Positions 25,963 through 34,845 of a stretch of DNA of 64,000 nt are shown here, piece after piece. Source of the stretch: Pigmentiphaga kullae (GTDB lineage Bacteria > Pseudomonadota > Gammaproteobacteria > Burkholderiales > Burkholderiaceae_B). The notes under the pieces are model-generated. The model made no database searches and was not told where the DNA came from. It worked only from the letters and a program-made list of their open reading frames with translations. The stretch is taken from the NCBI RefSeq assembly GCF_004216695.1, contig NZ_SGXC01000001.1:2891283-2955282 (forward strand). The letters are read 5' to 3'. The first letter of the stretch is position 1. The number at the start of each line of letters is the position of its first letter. Position numbers and translations under genes: made by a program.

Positions 25963-27512
25963 TTCTCGGCGACATCGTCGACCACAACGCACGCTGCCTG
26001 CGCGATCGTCCGGCGTTTCTCTTCGAAGGCCGCGCCGTGACGCACGGAGAGTTCGGGCAAAGGGTGCGGCGGCTCGGCAACGCGCTGCTCGCCCTGGGCC
26101 TGGAGCGGGGCGATCGCATCGCGATCCTGGCCCAGAATTGCCCCGAGTACATGGAGCTGTATTGTGTGGCCGGGATGTGCGGGTTCATCGCGGTCGGGAT
26201 GAACTACCGGCTGTCGGCGGCGGATCAGGCCGCCATCCTGCGCGATTGCGCTCCCGCCCTGCTGGTCTACGATCAGGAATACGAGGACCGGGTGCGCGAA
26301 CTGCGCACGGCATTGCCGGCGCACGCCCGGACCATGAAACTGGGCGGCGATGCGGGCGAGGCGGGCTACGAGGCCGCCATCGCTCGCGCGGACGCCGCGC
26401 CGCCGCCATTGCGCGCGCGGGACGACGACACGGCTTTCCTGATCTATACCAGCGGCACCACCGGAGCGGCCAAGGGGGTCATGCTGGGCAATGCCGGCCA
26501 GGTGGAGCAGGCCCGCATGCTGGCGTTGTCGCACGGCGCGCAGCCCACGGATCGCATGCTCATCGTCATGCCCGCCTACCACATAGGGGGCACCACCGAA
26601 CTGCTCAGCTACCTGGCCTGCGGCGCGACGATCGTTCTGCACCGCCGGTTCGACGCGCGCGAGATCCTGGAGAGCATGGCGCGCCATCGCGTGACGGCCG
26701 CCCACTTCGCGCCGATCATGATCCAGGCCCTGTTGGACGAGCAGGAAAGGCAGGCCGTGGATCTGTCCAGCCTGCAGACGGTCTGCTATGCCTCCGCGCC
26801 GATGTCGGTGGCGCTGTCCCGGCGGGCGCATCGCGCGCTTGGCCGGATCTTCATGCAGGTCTACGGGATGACCGAGCACGGGCCCGGCACCGCTCTTCTG
26901 AAGCACCAGCACGAACCGGAGGGAGACTCGGCGCAGGCCGCCCGCATGGCGTCGGCCGGCCAGCCGATACCGGGCGTGGCGATCAGGATCGTCGACGAAC
27001 AGGGCCGGGAACTGGAGCAGGGCCGGATCGGCGAAATCGCCATGCGCTCGGCCGCCATCATGCAGGGCTACTGGGGCAAGCCGGCGGAGACCGCGGCGGC
27101 GCTGGACGGCGGATGGATGAAGACGGGCGATCTGGGCTACTTCGACGAGGACCACTACCTGTTCATCGTCGACCGCAAGAAGGACATGATCATCTCCGGC
27201 GGCGAGAACATCTATTCGCGGGAAGTGGAGGAGGCCTTGCTGCTTCATCCCGCGGTCCTGGAGGCGGCGGTGATCGGCGTGCCCGACGAGAAGTGGGGTG
27301 AATCGGTCAAGGCTTTCGTCGCCCTGAAGGCGGGCGGACAGACCGACGAGCGCGCGCTGATCGAACATTGCCGCCAGTGGCTCGCCAGCTACAAGAAGCC
27401 GCGCAGCATCGAATTCATGGCCGCGCTGCCGCGCCTGCCGAGCACGAACAAGATCGACAAGAAGGCATTGCGCGCGCCGTACTGGGCAAACAAGGCCAGG
27501 CAGGTCGCCTGA
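25959..27512 (+). CDS. AMP-forming acyl-CoA synthetase / ligase
   Basis: A 517-residue ANL-superfamily ligase that activates a carboxylic acid with ATP and CoA. The P-loop-like A3 motif LIYTSGTTGAAKGV is near residue 155, A5 reads VYGMTEHGPG, A7/A8 KTGDLGYFDEDHYLFIVDRKKDMIISGGENIY, and the C-terminal catalytic Lys is in PSTNKIDKKALR. The acid is not identifiable from sequence. Its presence beside a CoA transferase suggests two different acids are activated in the pathway. Confidence 0.95.
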   Translation: MILGDIVDHNARCLRDRPAFLFEGRAVTHGEFGQRVRRLGNALLALGLERGDRIAILAQNCPEYMELYCVAGMCGFIAVGMNYRLSAADQAAILRDCAPALLVYDQEYEDRVRELRTALPAHARTMKLGGDAGEAGYEAAIARADAAPPPLRARDDDTAFLIYTSGTTGAAKGVMLGNAGQVEQARMLALSHGAQPTDRMLIVMPAYHIGGTTELLSYLACGATIVLHRRFDAREILESMARHRVTAAHFAPIMIQALLDEQERQAVDLSSLQTVCYASAPMSVALSRRAHRALGRIFMQVYGMTEHGPGTALLKHQHEPEGDSAQAARMASAGQPIPGVAIRIVDEQGRELEQGRIGEIAMRSAAIMQGYWGKPAETAAALDGGWMKTGDLGYFDEDHYLFIVDRKKDMIISGGENIYSREVEEALLLHPAVLEAAVIGVPDEKWGESVKAFVALKAGGQTDERALIEHCRQWLASYKKPRSIEFMAALPRLPSTNKIDKKALRAPYWANKARQVA

Positions 27513-27535
27513 GCAGACAGACCAAGGAGACGAGC

Positions 27536-28513
27536 ATGAACGTACGCAGGATTCTTGCGGGCATTGCCGCGCTGGCAGGGTGCGCGGCGGCCGGAGCTGT
27601 ACAGGGAGAGGCGTTTCCCGCCAGGATGGTACGCATCGTCGTGCCTTTCACCGCCGGCGGCCTGGCGGATGTCGTGGCGCGGGGAGTCGCGCAGGAACTG
27701 ACGACGCGCTGGTCGCAGCCGGTCATCGTCGAGAACAGGCCCGGCGCCAACACCATCATCGCCGCCGAGCACGTGGCCCGGGCGGCGCCCGATGGCTACA
27801 CGCTGCTGATGGCCAACGATCCGACGCTCTCCTCCAATCAGTATCTCTACCGCAAGCTTTCCTACGATCCGGTCAAGGATTTCGTGCCGGTGATCAATCT
27901 CGTGCAGACGCGGGAGATTCTGCTGGCCAGCAGGAAGTCCGGACTCGCCAGCGTGGAGGAACTGGTGGCGCGCGCCAAGGCGCGTCCGGGAGAGACGACC
28001 TACGGCTCGTATGGCGTGGGAAGCAAGGCTCAGCTGGACGCCGAGACCTTTTCCTCGCTGGCGGGCATCCGGATGAATCACGTGCCCTACAAGGGCGTCG
28101 CCGACGTCATGGCCGCCCTGGTTGGCGGCCAGATCGACGTGGCGTGGGTGGGCGTGCCGCCATCCATTCCCATGGTCGAGGGCGACAAGGTCCGGCTGCT
28201 GGCGGTCGCAGCGCCGCAGCGGATAGCAGCCTTTCCCGGCGCGCCGACTTTCGCGGAGCTGGGGTTTCCGAAAATGGTCTCGCAAGCCTGGTTCGGACTG
28301 GTCGCGCCCAGGGGGACGCCCGACGGCGTCGTGAGCAGGATCGCCGCCGACGTGTCGGCCGTGGTTTCGCAGCCGGCCTTCCTGGACAAGTACGTGACGG
28401 GTGTCGGGCTCGAGCCGTGGAACCAGGGGCCGCGTGAGTTCGGGCGTTTCCTGGCGCGGGACCGGGCCGAGTACGAGGCGAGCATCCGCAACGCCAAGGT
28501 GAAACTGGACTAG
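27536..28513 (+). CDS. Bug-family periplasmic solute receptor
   Basis: A 325-residue TctC/Bug receptor, signal peptide ending near residue 25 (AVQGEA). Landmarks: VRIVVPFTAGGLADVVAR, VIVENRPGANTIIAAEHVAR, MNHVPYKGVADVMAALVGGQ. AAGGAGACGAGC precedes the ATG. Third receptor in the cluster, 23 bases after the ligase gene and 13 bases before an acyl-CoA dehydrogenase gene. Confidence 0.94.
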   Translation: MNVRRILAGIAALAGCAAAGAVQGEAFPARMVRIVVPFTAGGLADVVARGVAQELTTRWSQPVIVENRPGANTIIAAEHVARAAPDGYTLLMANDPTLSSNQYLYRKLSYDPVKDFVPVINLVQTREILLASRKSGLASVEELVARAKARPGETTYGSYGVGSKAQLDAETFSSLAGIRMNHVPYKGVADVMAALVGGQIDVAWVGVPPSIPMVEGDKVRLLAVAAPQRIAAFPGAPTFAELGFPKMVSQAWFGLVAPRGTPDGVVSRIAADVSAVVSQPAFLDKYVTGVGLEPWNQGPREFGRFLARDRAEYEASIRNAKVKLD

Positions 28514-28526
28514 CTGGAGAAGACCG

Positions 28527-29699
28527 ATGGATTTCGAGCTGGAACCGGAGCTGCGCATGCTGCGCGACGCCGTGCGCCGTTTCGTGGAAAGGGAGTTGTT
28601 GCCGCTGGAAGGCCGCTACGCCAACGAACATGACATTCCCGACGACATCCGGCAGCGGCTGCAGGACAAGGCCAGGGACCTGGGCTTCTGGGCCTTCGAC
28701 CTGCCTGAAGAGGTGGGAGGCGGCGGGGTTGGCGTGGTCGGCATGTGTGTCGTGTTCGAGGAACTGGCACGGTGCAACGTCCCCTCGTTTCGCGCCCCCA
28801 CCGTCCTGACGCCTTATCTGGGGCCGGTATTGTTCCATGGCAGCCAGGAGCAGAAGGAGGAATACCTGCTGCCCGTCGCCCGGGGAGAGAAGCGCACCTG
28901 CTTTGCGCTGACCGAGCCGGGGGCGGGGTCGGATCCTTCCGGCATGCGGACGACCGCGGTCGCCGACGGCGATCACTTCGTCATCAACGGCGCCAAGATC
29001 TTCATCACCGGCGCCGACAAGGCGGATTTCGCGCAGGTGTTCGCGCGCACCGTCAAGGATGGACAGGAGCTGGGCATCAGCTGCTTCCTGGTCGATCGGG
29101 ACACGCCGGGCATGCGGCTGGGCCAGAGCTTCGAGCTGATGTCGCCGGACCGGCCATGGGAACTGCTGTTCGACAATGTCCGGGTCCCGGCAAGCCGGAT
29201 GGTGGGCGCGGCGGGCCAGGGCTGGGAGCTGGCGCGCGAGTTTCTCGACATGGGCCGCCTTGTCCACGGCCCGAAAGCGCTGGGCCGCGCGCAGCGGGCC
29301 CTGGACATGGCGATCGCCTATGCCAATGAGCGCAGCACGTTCGGGCAGCCCCTGGCCCGGCGCCAGGCCATCCAGTGGATGATCGCCGATTCCCTGGTGG
29401 AGCTCCATGCCGCCAGGTCCATGGTGCTGCATGCGGCATGGAGGGCCGACCGCGGACTCGACTATCATCTCGAGGCGTCCGCGGTGAAGCTCTACGCGGA
29501 CGAAATGTTGATACGCGTCGTCGACCGGGCCATCCAGATCCACGGCGGCCTGGGGTTGTCCCGCGAATTGCCGCTGGAACTCATGTATCGAGATGCGCGC
29601 AGCCGCACCATTACCGAGGGTTCTTCCGAAATGCAGAGGATGATCATTGCGTCGGGAGCGCTGTCCGGCCGGTACGGAGTCAATCGCTTCGAGACTTGA
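28527..29699 (+). CDS. Acyl-CoA dehydrogenase
   Basis: A 390-residue FAD enzyme that introduces an alpha,beta double bond into an acyl-CoA. The sequence has CFALTEPGAGSDPSGMRTTA, NGAKIFITGADKADF, and the C-terminal TITEGSSEMQR in which Glu sits at the usual catalytic-base position, unlike the paralogue at 20335. FERSTFGQPLARRQAIQWM-like segment (ANERSTFGQPLARRQ) is present. GGAGAAGACCG precedes the ATG. Last enzyme gene of the cluster; the LysR gene starts 49 bases later. Confidence 0.95.
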   Translation: MDFELEPELRMLRDAVRRFVERELLPLEGRYANEHDIPDDIRQRLQDKARDLGFWAFDLPEEVGGGGVGVVGMCVVFEELARCNVPSFRAPTVLTPYLGPVLFHGSQEQKEEYLLPVARGEKRTCFALTEPGAGSDPSGMRTTAVADGDHFVINGAKIFITGADKADFAQVFARTVKDGQELGISCFLVDRDTPGMRLGQSFELMSPDRPWELLFDNVRVPASRMVGAAGQGWELAREFLDMGRLVHGPKALGRAQRALDMAIAYANERSTFGQPLARRQAIQWMIADSLVELHAARSMVLHAAWRADRGLDYHLEASAVKLYADEMLIRVVDRAIQIHGGLGLSRELPLELMYRDARSRTITEGSSEMQRMIIASGALSGRYGVNRFET

Positions 29700-29748
29700 A
29701 CAGGCCGTGTTGCCGCCAGCGATCGATCGCGTTTCACGGAGGGCGGCA

Positions 29749-30699
29749 ATGAACATCGAAAGCATCGATCTGAACCTGCTGGTGGCTTTCGACGCGATGA
29801 TGCAGGAGCGCAACGTTACCCGGGCCGGGTTGCGGGTGGGCTTGTCCCAGCCATCGATGAGCCATGCCCTGACTCGCTTGCGGCACTTGTGCGGCGATCC
29901 GCTGTTCGTCCGCGTCAAGGCCGGAATGGAGCCCACGCCGTTCGCGCAGCGCATCGCCCCCAGCGTGCGCGCGGGGCTGGCCATCATGCGCGCGGGACTG
30001 GAAGAGGCCGTGGCGTTCGATCCGGCGCGGTCCGAGCGGATCTTCCAGATCCTGTTGAGCGACATCGGCGAAGTGGTCTACCTGCCGCGCCTGATGCAGC
30101 ATCTGAAGAAGGTGGCGCCGGGCGTCGGACTTCGCATCCTGCAACTGCCGCGCGAGAGCTACCGTGAAGCGCTGGAATCCGGGGATGCCGACCTCGCGGT
30201 GGGGTTTCTGCCTGGATTGAGCGCGGGTTTCTACCAGCAGCGCCTGTTCAGCGATCGCCATGTCTGTCTGTTGAGGTCGGACCACCCTCGCATCGGCGCG
30301 TCGCTCGGCCTCCAGAGCTTCAGCGATGAATCGCACATCATGATCGAGCCGGCGGGGACACGGTACAGCCGCGCCTCGCTGCATTCCTCGACCACGACGC
30401 TGATCGAGCAATACCTGGAGAAGAACGGGCTGCGCCGCCACATCGCGCTGCGCGTGCCGCATTTCACCATCGTGCCCGAGATCCTGGCCGCCACCGAACT
30501 GCTGGTGGTCATCCCCGGTACCGTGGCGCGCCTCATGATGCCCTGGCGTCACGTCAAGATGCTGCCGCTGCCTTTCGAAGTGCCGGAATTCGAGGTCAAG
30601 CAGTTCTGGCATGAGCGCAGCCACCAGGATGCCGGCACCCGCTGGCTGCGCGGCGTTTTCGCGGAGTTGTTCCTGGAGAAGGGCCCGCACTTGCCGTGA
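29749..30699 (+). CDS. LysR-family transcriptional regulator (NodD/DntR-like)
   Basis: A 316-residue regulator. The N-terminus SIDLNLLVAFDAMMQERNVTRAG and SQPSMSHALTRLRHLCGDPLFVRVKAGMEPTP is the NodD/DntR/NahR type helix-turn-helix, whose relatives respond to aromatic acids. The effector domain runs from about residue 95. It lies at the 3' end of the acyl-CoA cluster in the same direction, 49 bases after the last enzyme, so it may be autoregulated as part of the cluster; it is the most likely regulator (inference). Confidence 0.93.
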   Translation: MNIESIDLNLLVAFDAMMQERNVTRAGLRVGLSQPSMSHALTRLRHLCGDPLFVRVKAGMEPTPFAQRIAPSVRAGLAIMRAGLEEAVAFDPARSERIFQILLSDIGEVVYLPRLMQHLKKVAPGVGLRILQLPRESYREALESGDADLAVGFLPGLSAGFYQQRLFSDRHVCLLRSDHPRIGASLGLQSFSDESHIMIEPAGTRYSRASLHSSTTTLIEQYLEKNGLRRHIALRVPHFTIVPEILAATELLVVIPGTVARLMMPWRHVKMLPLPFEVPEFEVKQFWHERSHQDAGTRWLRGVFAELFLEKGPHLP

Positions 30700-30724
30700 T
30701 TGTCCGATCGGGTACGCGGAAAAG

Positions 30725-30740
30725 TGCAAGCTTCCTTGCA
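30725..30740. repeat. Short inverted repeat after the LysR gene
   Basis: TGCAAG (30725-30730) and CTTGCA (30735-30740) flank CTTC, 26 bases after the LysR stop. No T tract follows, so it is more likely a protein-binding site for the next operon than a terminator. Confidence 0.35.
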
Positions 30741-30776
30741 TCTATGCAGCGTGACGCCTCGCCGCTCCAGGCATAA

Positions 30777-30811
30777 GGTTCTGTCCAGCCTTCCCGGCCA
30801 TGACCAGAACC
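30777..30811 (+). promoter_or_regulatory. Inverted repeat in the leader of the DUF1185/ABC operon
   Basis: GGTTCTG (30777-30783) and CAGAACC (30805-30811) are perfect 7-bp arms 21 bases apart, ending 16 bases before the ATG at 30828. It could be an operator or a hairpin masking the ribosome binding site GGAGAG at 30818. Confidence 0.35.
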
Positions 30812-30827
30812 TGAATTGGAGAGACAC

Positions 30828-31436
30828 ATGGGGCACCCCTCTGCCTTGCCGACCATCCGGCAGTTGCACGTATTCGAACGAGAAATCCTGAGCGAGGCAG
30901 GGCAGGGCGCCAGTCAGCCCTCCCGCCATGTCGTCGCGGCGGCGGTCTTCAAGAACCCCTATGCCGGACGGGGCGCGGCCACGACGGAAGACCTGGATCA
31001 CCTGGTGGACATCTCGACCGAGATCGGCGCGCTGCTGACCGAGCGGGTGCTGGCGCGGTTCGCGGGCCAGGAGCTACCCCGCGCCTATGGCAAGGCCATC
31101 ATCGTCGGCATGAACGGCGAGTCCGAGCACGGCGCTGCCATGATCCACCCCCGGCTCGGGCTGTCGATGCGCAAGGGGCTGGGCGCGGGCCCGGCGCTGA
31201 TTCCCGGCAACGCCAAGGTCGCGTCCGCCGGGGCGTCGATCGACGTGGTGTTCGGCGGTGCCGAGGATGCCTGGGACTATGACGCCATGGACGGGATCGT
31301 GGTATCTGTTCCGGGCGCGCCCCTGCCCGACGAACTGGTGCTTTTCGTCGGCTTCGGCACGGTCCGGATCAATGCCCGGGTCAGGGGCGCCAGCGCCGAG
31401 CAGGTCGCCAGGCTCGTGGCCGACATCAGGAAGTAA
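30828..31436 (+). CDS. DUF1185 / 'amino acid synthesis' family protein
   Basis: A 202-residue protein of the poorly understood DUF1185 family (Pfam AA_synth), recognised by REILSEAGQ, VAAAVFKNPYAGR near the N-terminus and the glycine-rich YGKAIIVGMNGESEHGAAMIHPRLGLSMRKGLGAG. No signal peptide or membrane segment. Family members are often encoded beside amide or amino-acid utilisation genes. Here it heads an operon with a branched-chain-type ABC importer, so it probably processes the imported compound (inference). GGAGAGACAC precedes the ATG. Confidence 0.8.
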   Translation: MGHPSALPTIRQLHVFEREILSEAGQGASQPSRHVVAAAVFKNPYAGRGAATTEDLDHLVDISTEIGALLTERVLARFAGQELPRAYGKAIIVGMNGESEHGAAMIHPRLGLSMRKGLGAGPALIPGNAKVASAGASIDVVFGGAEDAWDYDAMDGIVVSVPGAPLPDELVLFVGFGTVRINARVRGASAEQVARLVADIRK

Positions 31437-31502
31437 AGGAGCGTATCCCACCGGTGCAGCCCGCGCAGACGGGTCAGGCACCGGACCACCAAAGGAGACA
31501 AC

Positions 31503-32669
31503 ATGAATCGCGAGGAATCCGGCATCACCGTCAGGCTGGCGCGCTGCGCCATGGCTGCGCTGTTCGTCCTGGGCACGGGGCATGCCCTGGCCAAGGACAC
31601 CGTCAAGATCGCTTTCATCGGACCGCTGACCGGCGGCGTGTCGTCCACCGGCCTGGGCGGCAGGAACTCCGCCCAGCTCGCGGTGGACCAGCACAACGCC
31701 GATCCGTCCCGGAAGTACCGGGTGGAACTGGTCAAGCTGGACGATGAATGCAAGCCGAACGTGGGCGTGCAGGTCGTGACCCGGGCGGCCACCGATCGTT
31801 CCATCATCGGCGCCGTCGCCCACTATTGCTCGGCGGTCGCGATCGTGACCGTGGACACCTTTCATCGCTTCGGCCTGCCCATGGTGGTGTGGGGCGCGGT
31901 CCTGCCCGAGATCACCTACGGCAACAACCACAAGGAAATCCATCGCGTCAACGGAACGATGATCAACGAAGGCAAGCTGGCGGCCGAGTACGTGCACAAG
32001 GCCGGCTTCAAGCGGGTAGCGGTCATCTACGACACGACCGACTATGGCAAGGGTCAGAGCGTGCACTTCACGGAGTTCCTGAAGCAGTACCCCGACGTGA
32101 CGGTGACCGGATCCTACGGCGTCGACGTGACCCAGCAGGATTTCTCGGCGGAGCTGACGGCGGCCGCCGGCGGCAAGCCGGACGTGATCTGGTTCGGCGG
32201 GCTGACGCCGCAGGGTGTGGCGATCCGGGCGCAGATGCAGCGCATCGGCATCTCGACGCCCTTCATCGGCGTGTCGGGCATCCTGAACGAAGGCTTCATC
32301 GCCGGCGTGGGGCCCAAGGTGGCCGAAGGGGTCGTGTCCTTCCACAACGGCGCGCCGATCGACAAGTACGCCAAGGGCAAGGAGTTCCTGGCGGCCTACC
32401 GCGCCGCGGGCTTCAAGGAGGAGCCGGACGCCTACGGCCCCTTCGCCTACAGCGCGGCCCAGCTGTTGATGGATGCGATCGAGAAGGTGGGGCCGAACCG
32501 CGCGAAGGTGCGCGAGGCGCTGAACGCCACGCGCAACTACGACAGCCTGGTCGGCGTCATCAACTTCGACGACCACCGCCAGAACATCACCAACGCCCAC
32601 CAGTACGTGGTGCAGGACGGGAAGTGGGTGTACTGGCCCGATAGCAAGTACGCCAAGGAGGCGAAGTAG
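31503..32669 (+). CDS. ABC transporter substrate-binding protein, branched-chain amino acid (LivJ/LivK) type
   Basis: A 388-residue periplasmic type I binding protein. The signal peptide (cationic start MNREESGITVRLARC, hydrophobic core AALFVLG) ends near GHALAK, residue 32. Mature segments VKIAFIGPLTGGVSSTGLGG, VAHYCSAVAIVTVDTFHRFGLP and VAVIYDTTDYGKGQ match the Leu/Ile/Val/amide-binding family. The ligand is not predictable. GGAGACAAC precedes the ATG. First of five consecutive genes for a complete importer. Confidence 0.93.
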   Translation: MNREESGITVRLARCAMAALFVLGTGHALAKDTVKIAFIGPLTGGVSSTGLGGRNSAQLAVDQHNADPSRKYRVELVKLDDECKPNVGVQVVTRAATDRSIIGAVAHYCSAVAIVTVDTFHRFGLPMVVWGAVLPEITYGNNHKEIHRVNGTMINEGKLAAEYVHKAGFKRVAVIYDTTDYGKGQSVHFTEFLKQYPDVTVTGSYGVDVTQQDFSAELTAAAGGKPDVIWFGGLTPQGVAIRAQMQRIGISTPFIGVSGILNEGFIAGVGPKVAEGVVSFHNGAPIDKYAKGKEFLAAYRAAGFKEEPDAYGPFAYSAAQLLMDAIEKVGPNRAKVREALNATRNYDSLVGVINFDDHRQNITNAHQYVVQDGKWVYWPDSKYAKEAK

Positions 32670-32707
32670 CGCGTCCCCCGATCAACCGGAACAGGCAGGC
32701 GCAAGAC

Positions 32708-33625
32708 ATGGAAATCTCGTTCGCTTTCCAGCATCTGGTCAATTTCCTGATGCTGGGCTTGATCTACTCGATCGTCGCCGTGGGCTTCTCGCTGTACTTC
32801 GGCGTGGTCGACGTCGTCCAGTTCGCGCACGGCGACGTGGTGGCCTTGGGCGGGTACGCCGGCCTGGCCGGCATTCTGCTGGCCGTTGCCGCGGGGGCCA
32901 CGGGCCTGGGTCCCGTCCTGGGCATGATCGTGCTGGCGGTGCTGGCCACCGGCGCGGCCGGCGCGCTGATCGGGCGCTACCTGGTCATGCCGCTGCGGCA
33001 GGCGTCGCCGATCAACGTCCTGCTCATCACGCTGATGACCGGCACAGCGATCCGCGAGGCGCTGCGGCTGTTCGTGCCCGGTGGCTCCAATCCCAGCCCG
33101 TTCCCCATGGTGCTGCCCGACCAGCTGCTGACGCTCGGCGGCGTCAGCCTGCGCGTCAGCAGCCTGATCATCATGGCCGCGGGCGTGCTGGCCATATTCG
33201 GCACGCACTTCCTGCTGAGCCGCACGCGGCTGGGGCTGGCGGTGCGCGGCGTTGCGCAGGACGAAGAGACCGCGCGCTTCATGGGCATCGACTTCAAGCA
33301 GGTGGTGATTCTGACCTTCGTGCTGGGGTCGTGCCTGGGCGCGCTGGCCGGCATCATGTCCGGCCTCTACTACCGCCAGGTCATGTTCAACATGGGGCTG
33401 ATGCTGGGCGTGATCGGCTTCTGCGCGGCGGTGGTCGGCGGGTTGGGCAGCCTGATGGGCGCGGTGGTCGGCGGTTTCCTGTTCTCCGGCCTGCAGATCT
33501 TCGCGACGGTGGCGCTGCCCATTCCCAGCGCCTACAAGGACGTCTTCGCCTTCACCATGATGATCTGCATCATCGCCGTCCGCCCGACGGGGTTGTTGCG
33601 GGAACGCTTCGAGGAGCGGGTATGA
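32708..33625 (+). CDS. ABC transporter permease, LivH type
   Basis: A 305-residue inner-membrane permease with about eight hydrophobic segments. LIYSIVAVGFSLYFGVVDVVQFAHGDVVALGGY and AVRGVAQDEETARFMGIDFKQVV are the LivH hallmarks, the second being the coupling (EAA-like) loop. It follows the binding-protein gene after 38 bases and overlaps the LivM-type gene by ATGA. Confidence 0.94.
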   Translation: MEISFAFQHLVNFLMLGLIYSIVAVGFSLYFGVVDVVQFAHGDVVALGGYAGLAGILLAVAAGATGLGPVLGMIVLAVLATGAAGALIGRYLVMPLRQASPINVLLITLMTGTAIREALRLFVPGGSNPSPFPMVLPDQLLTLGGVSLRVSSLIIMAAGVLAIFGTHFLLSRTRLGLAVRGVAQDEETARFMGIDFKQVVILTFVLGSCLGALAGIMSGLYYRQVMFNMGLMLGVIGFCAAVVGGLGSLMGAVVGGFLFSGLQIFATVALPIPSAYKDVFAFTMMICIIAVRPTGLLRERFEERV

Positions 33626-34845
33626 GCCACCAGCTTTCGGCCCGGAAAGTCGAGAAAACCGACTGGCCCCTGCCGGGTTCCCAGGCGCTCGCCTCGCGGT
33701 TCGACCGCCGGGCCGGGGCGTTTGTCCTGATGGCCGTCGCGGGCGTGTTCGTGCTGGCCTGCATCCTGGCCCTGGAGTCGGAGCTTGCCCTGGCCGGCAC
33801 GCTGGTGGCGGCCGGGGGACTCTGGTGGTGGGGCCTGCGCGCCGGGATCATCGCCGAGGCGGGGGCGTTCTCGGACCGGCGCCCATGGGCCGCCCGGATG
33901 GTCGTCGCCGGGGCCGCGACGGTTCTCTTGATCGCCTTCCACGGCGAACACTACGCGCTGCTGATGATCTCCACCGTGCTGCTGTTCGCGGCGGCCTGCG
34001 CCGGCATCAACATCCAGACCGGCCTGGCCGGTCTGGCCAATTTCGCGGGCGCGGCCTTTTTCGCCTGTGGCGGCTATACGCTGGCGGTGTTGGCCAAGAG
34101 CACGGCGCTGCCGCATTTCCTGGCCATCCTGGCAGGCGGCGTGGCGGCCGCCGCGATTGGCGCGGTCCTGCTGCTGCCGGTGCTTCGCACACGCGGCTAC
34201 TACTCGGCCCTGGTCACGATCGCCTTCGGCATTCTGTGCAGCTCCTTCCTGCAGGTCAACGAGCAACTGGGCGGCGCGCAGGGCCTGCAGGTTCCGCCCT
34301 TGACGATACTGGGCTGGGACATGGGCAGCGGCTTCGAGGTGGCGGGGCGCGAGGTGTCCTTCTACTTCGCCTATGGCCTGCTCGCGCTGGCGGTCTTCCT
34401 GCTGTCGTCGCTGGTGGCCCATGCGATCGAGTGGTCGGCGATAGGCGTGAACCTGGACGCCACGCGCAGCGACGAGCTGGTCGGCTCGACCTTCGGCATC
34501 AATCCGCAGCGCTGGAAGATCACGGCCTTCCTGCTCGGCAATGTCCTGATCGGCATCGCCGGCGCGGTGTATGCCGGGCTGACCAGCTTCGTCAGTCCGG
34601 CCGGCGCGACCTTCGAGCAGTCGCTGCTGCTGATTTCGATCGTTATCCTGGGCGGCATCGGCAACAGCTGGGGATCGCTGATCGCCGCGGTGCTCGTGAT
34701 CCTGTTGCCCGAGAAGCTGCACTCTCTGCAGGAGTACCGGGTGCTGATCTTTTCGGTGTTCGTCGTCGCCGTCCTGCTGTTCCGTCCCAAGGGCCTGGTG
34801 CCGCGCCGGATGCGCGATTTCTCGGTGATGAAGGAACGCTCATGA
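33622..34845 (+). CDS. ABC transporter permease, LivM type
   Basis: A 407-residue membrane permease. An N-terminal hydrophilic stretch of about 35 residues precedes the membrane region. GINIQTGLAGLANFAGAAFFACGGY and GVNLDATRSDELVGSTFGINPQRWKI are the LivM landmarks. It pairs with the LivH-type subunit. Overlaps by ATGA with genes on both sides. Confidence 0.93.
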   Translation: MSHQLSARKVEKTDWPLPGSQALASRFDRRAGAFVLMAVAGVFVLACILALESELALAGTLVAAGGLWWWGLRAGIIAEAGAFSDRRPWAARMVVAGAATVLLIAFHGEHYALLMISTVLLFAAACAGINIQTGLAGLANFAGAAFFACGGYTLAVLAKSTALPHFLAILAGGVAAAAIGAVLLLPVLRTRGYYSALVTIAFGILCSSFLQVNEQLGGAQGLQVPPLTILGWDMGSGFEVAGREVSFYFAYGLLALAVFLLSSLVAHAIEWSAIGVNLDATRSDELVGSTFGINPQRWKITAFLLGNVLIGIAGAVYAGLTSFVSPAGATFEQSLLLISIVILGGIGNSWGSLIAAVLVILLPEKLHSLQEYRVLIFSVFVVAVLLFRPKGLVPRRMRDFSVMKERS

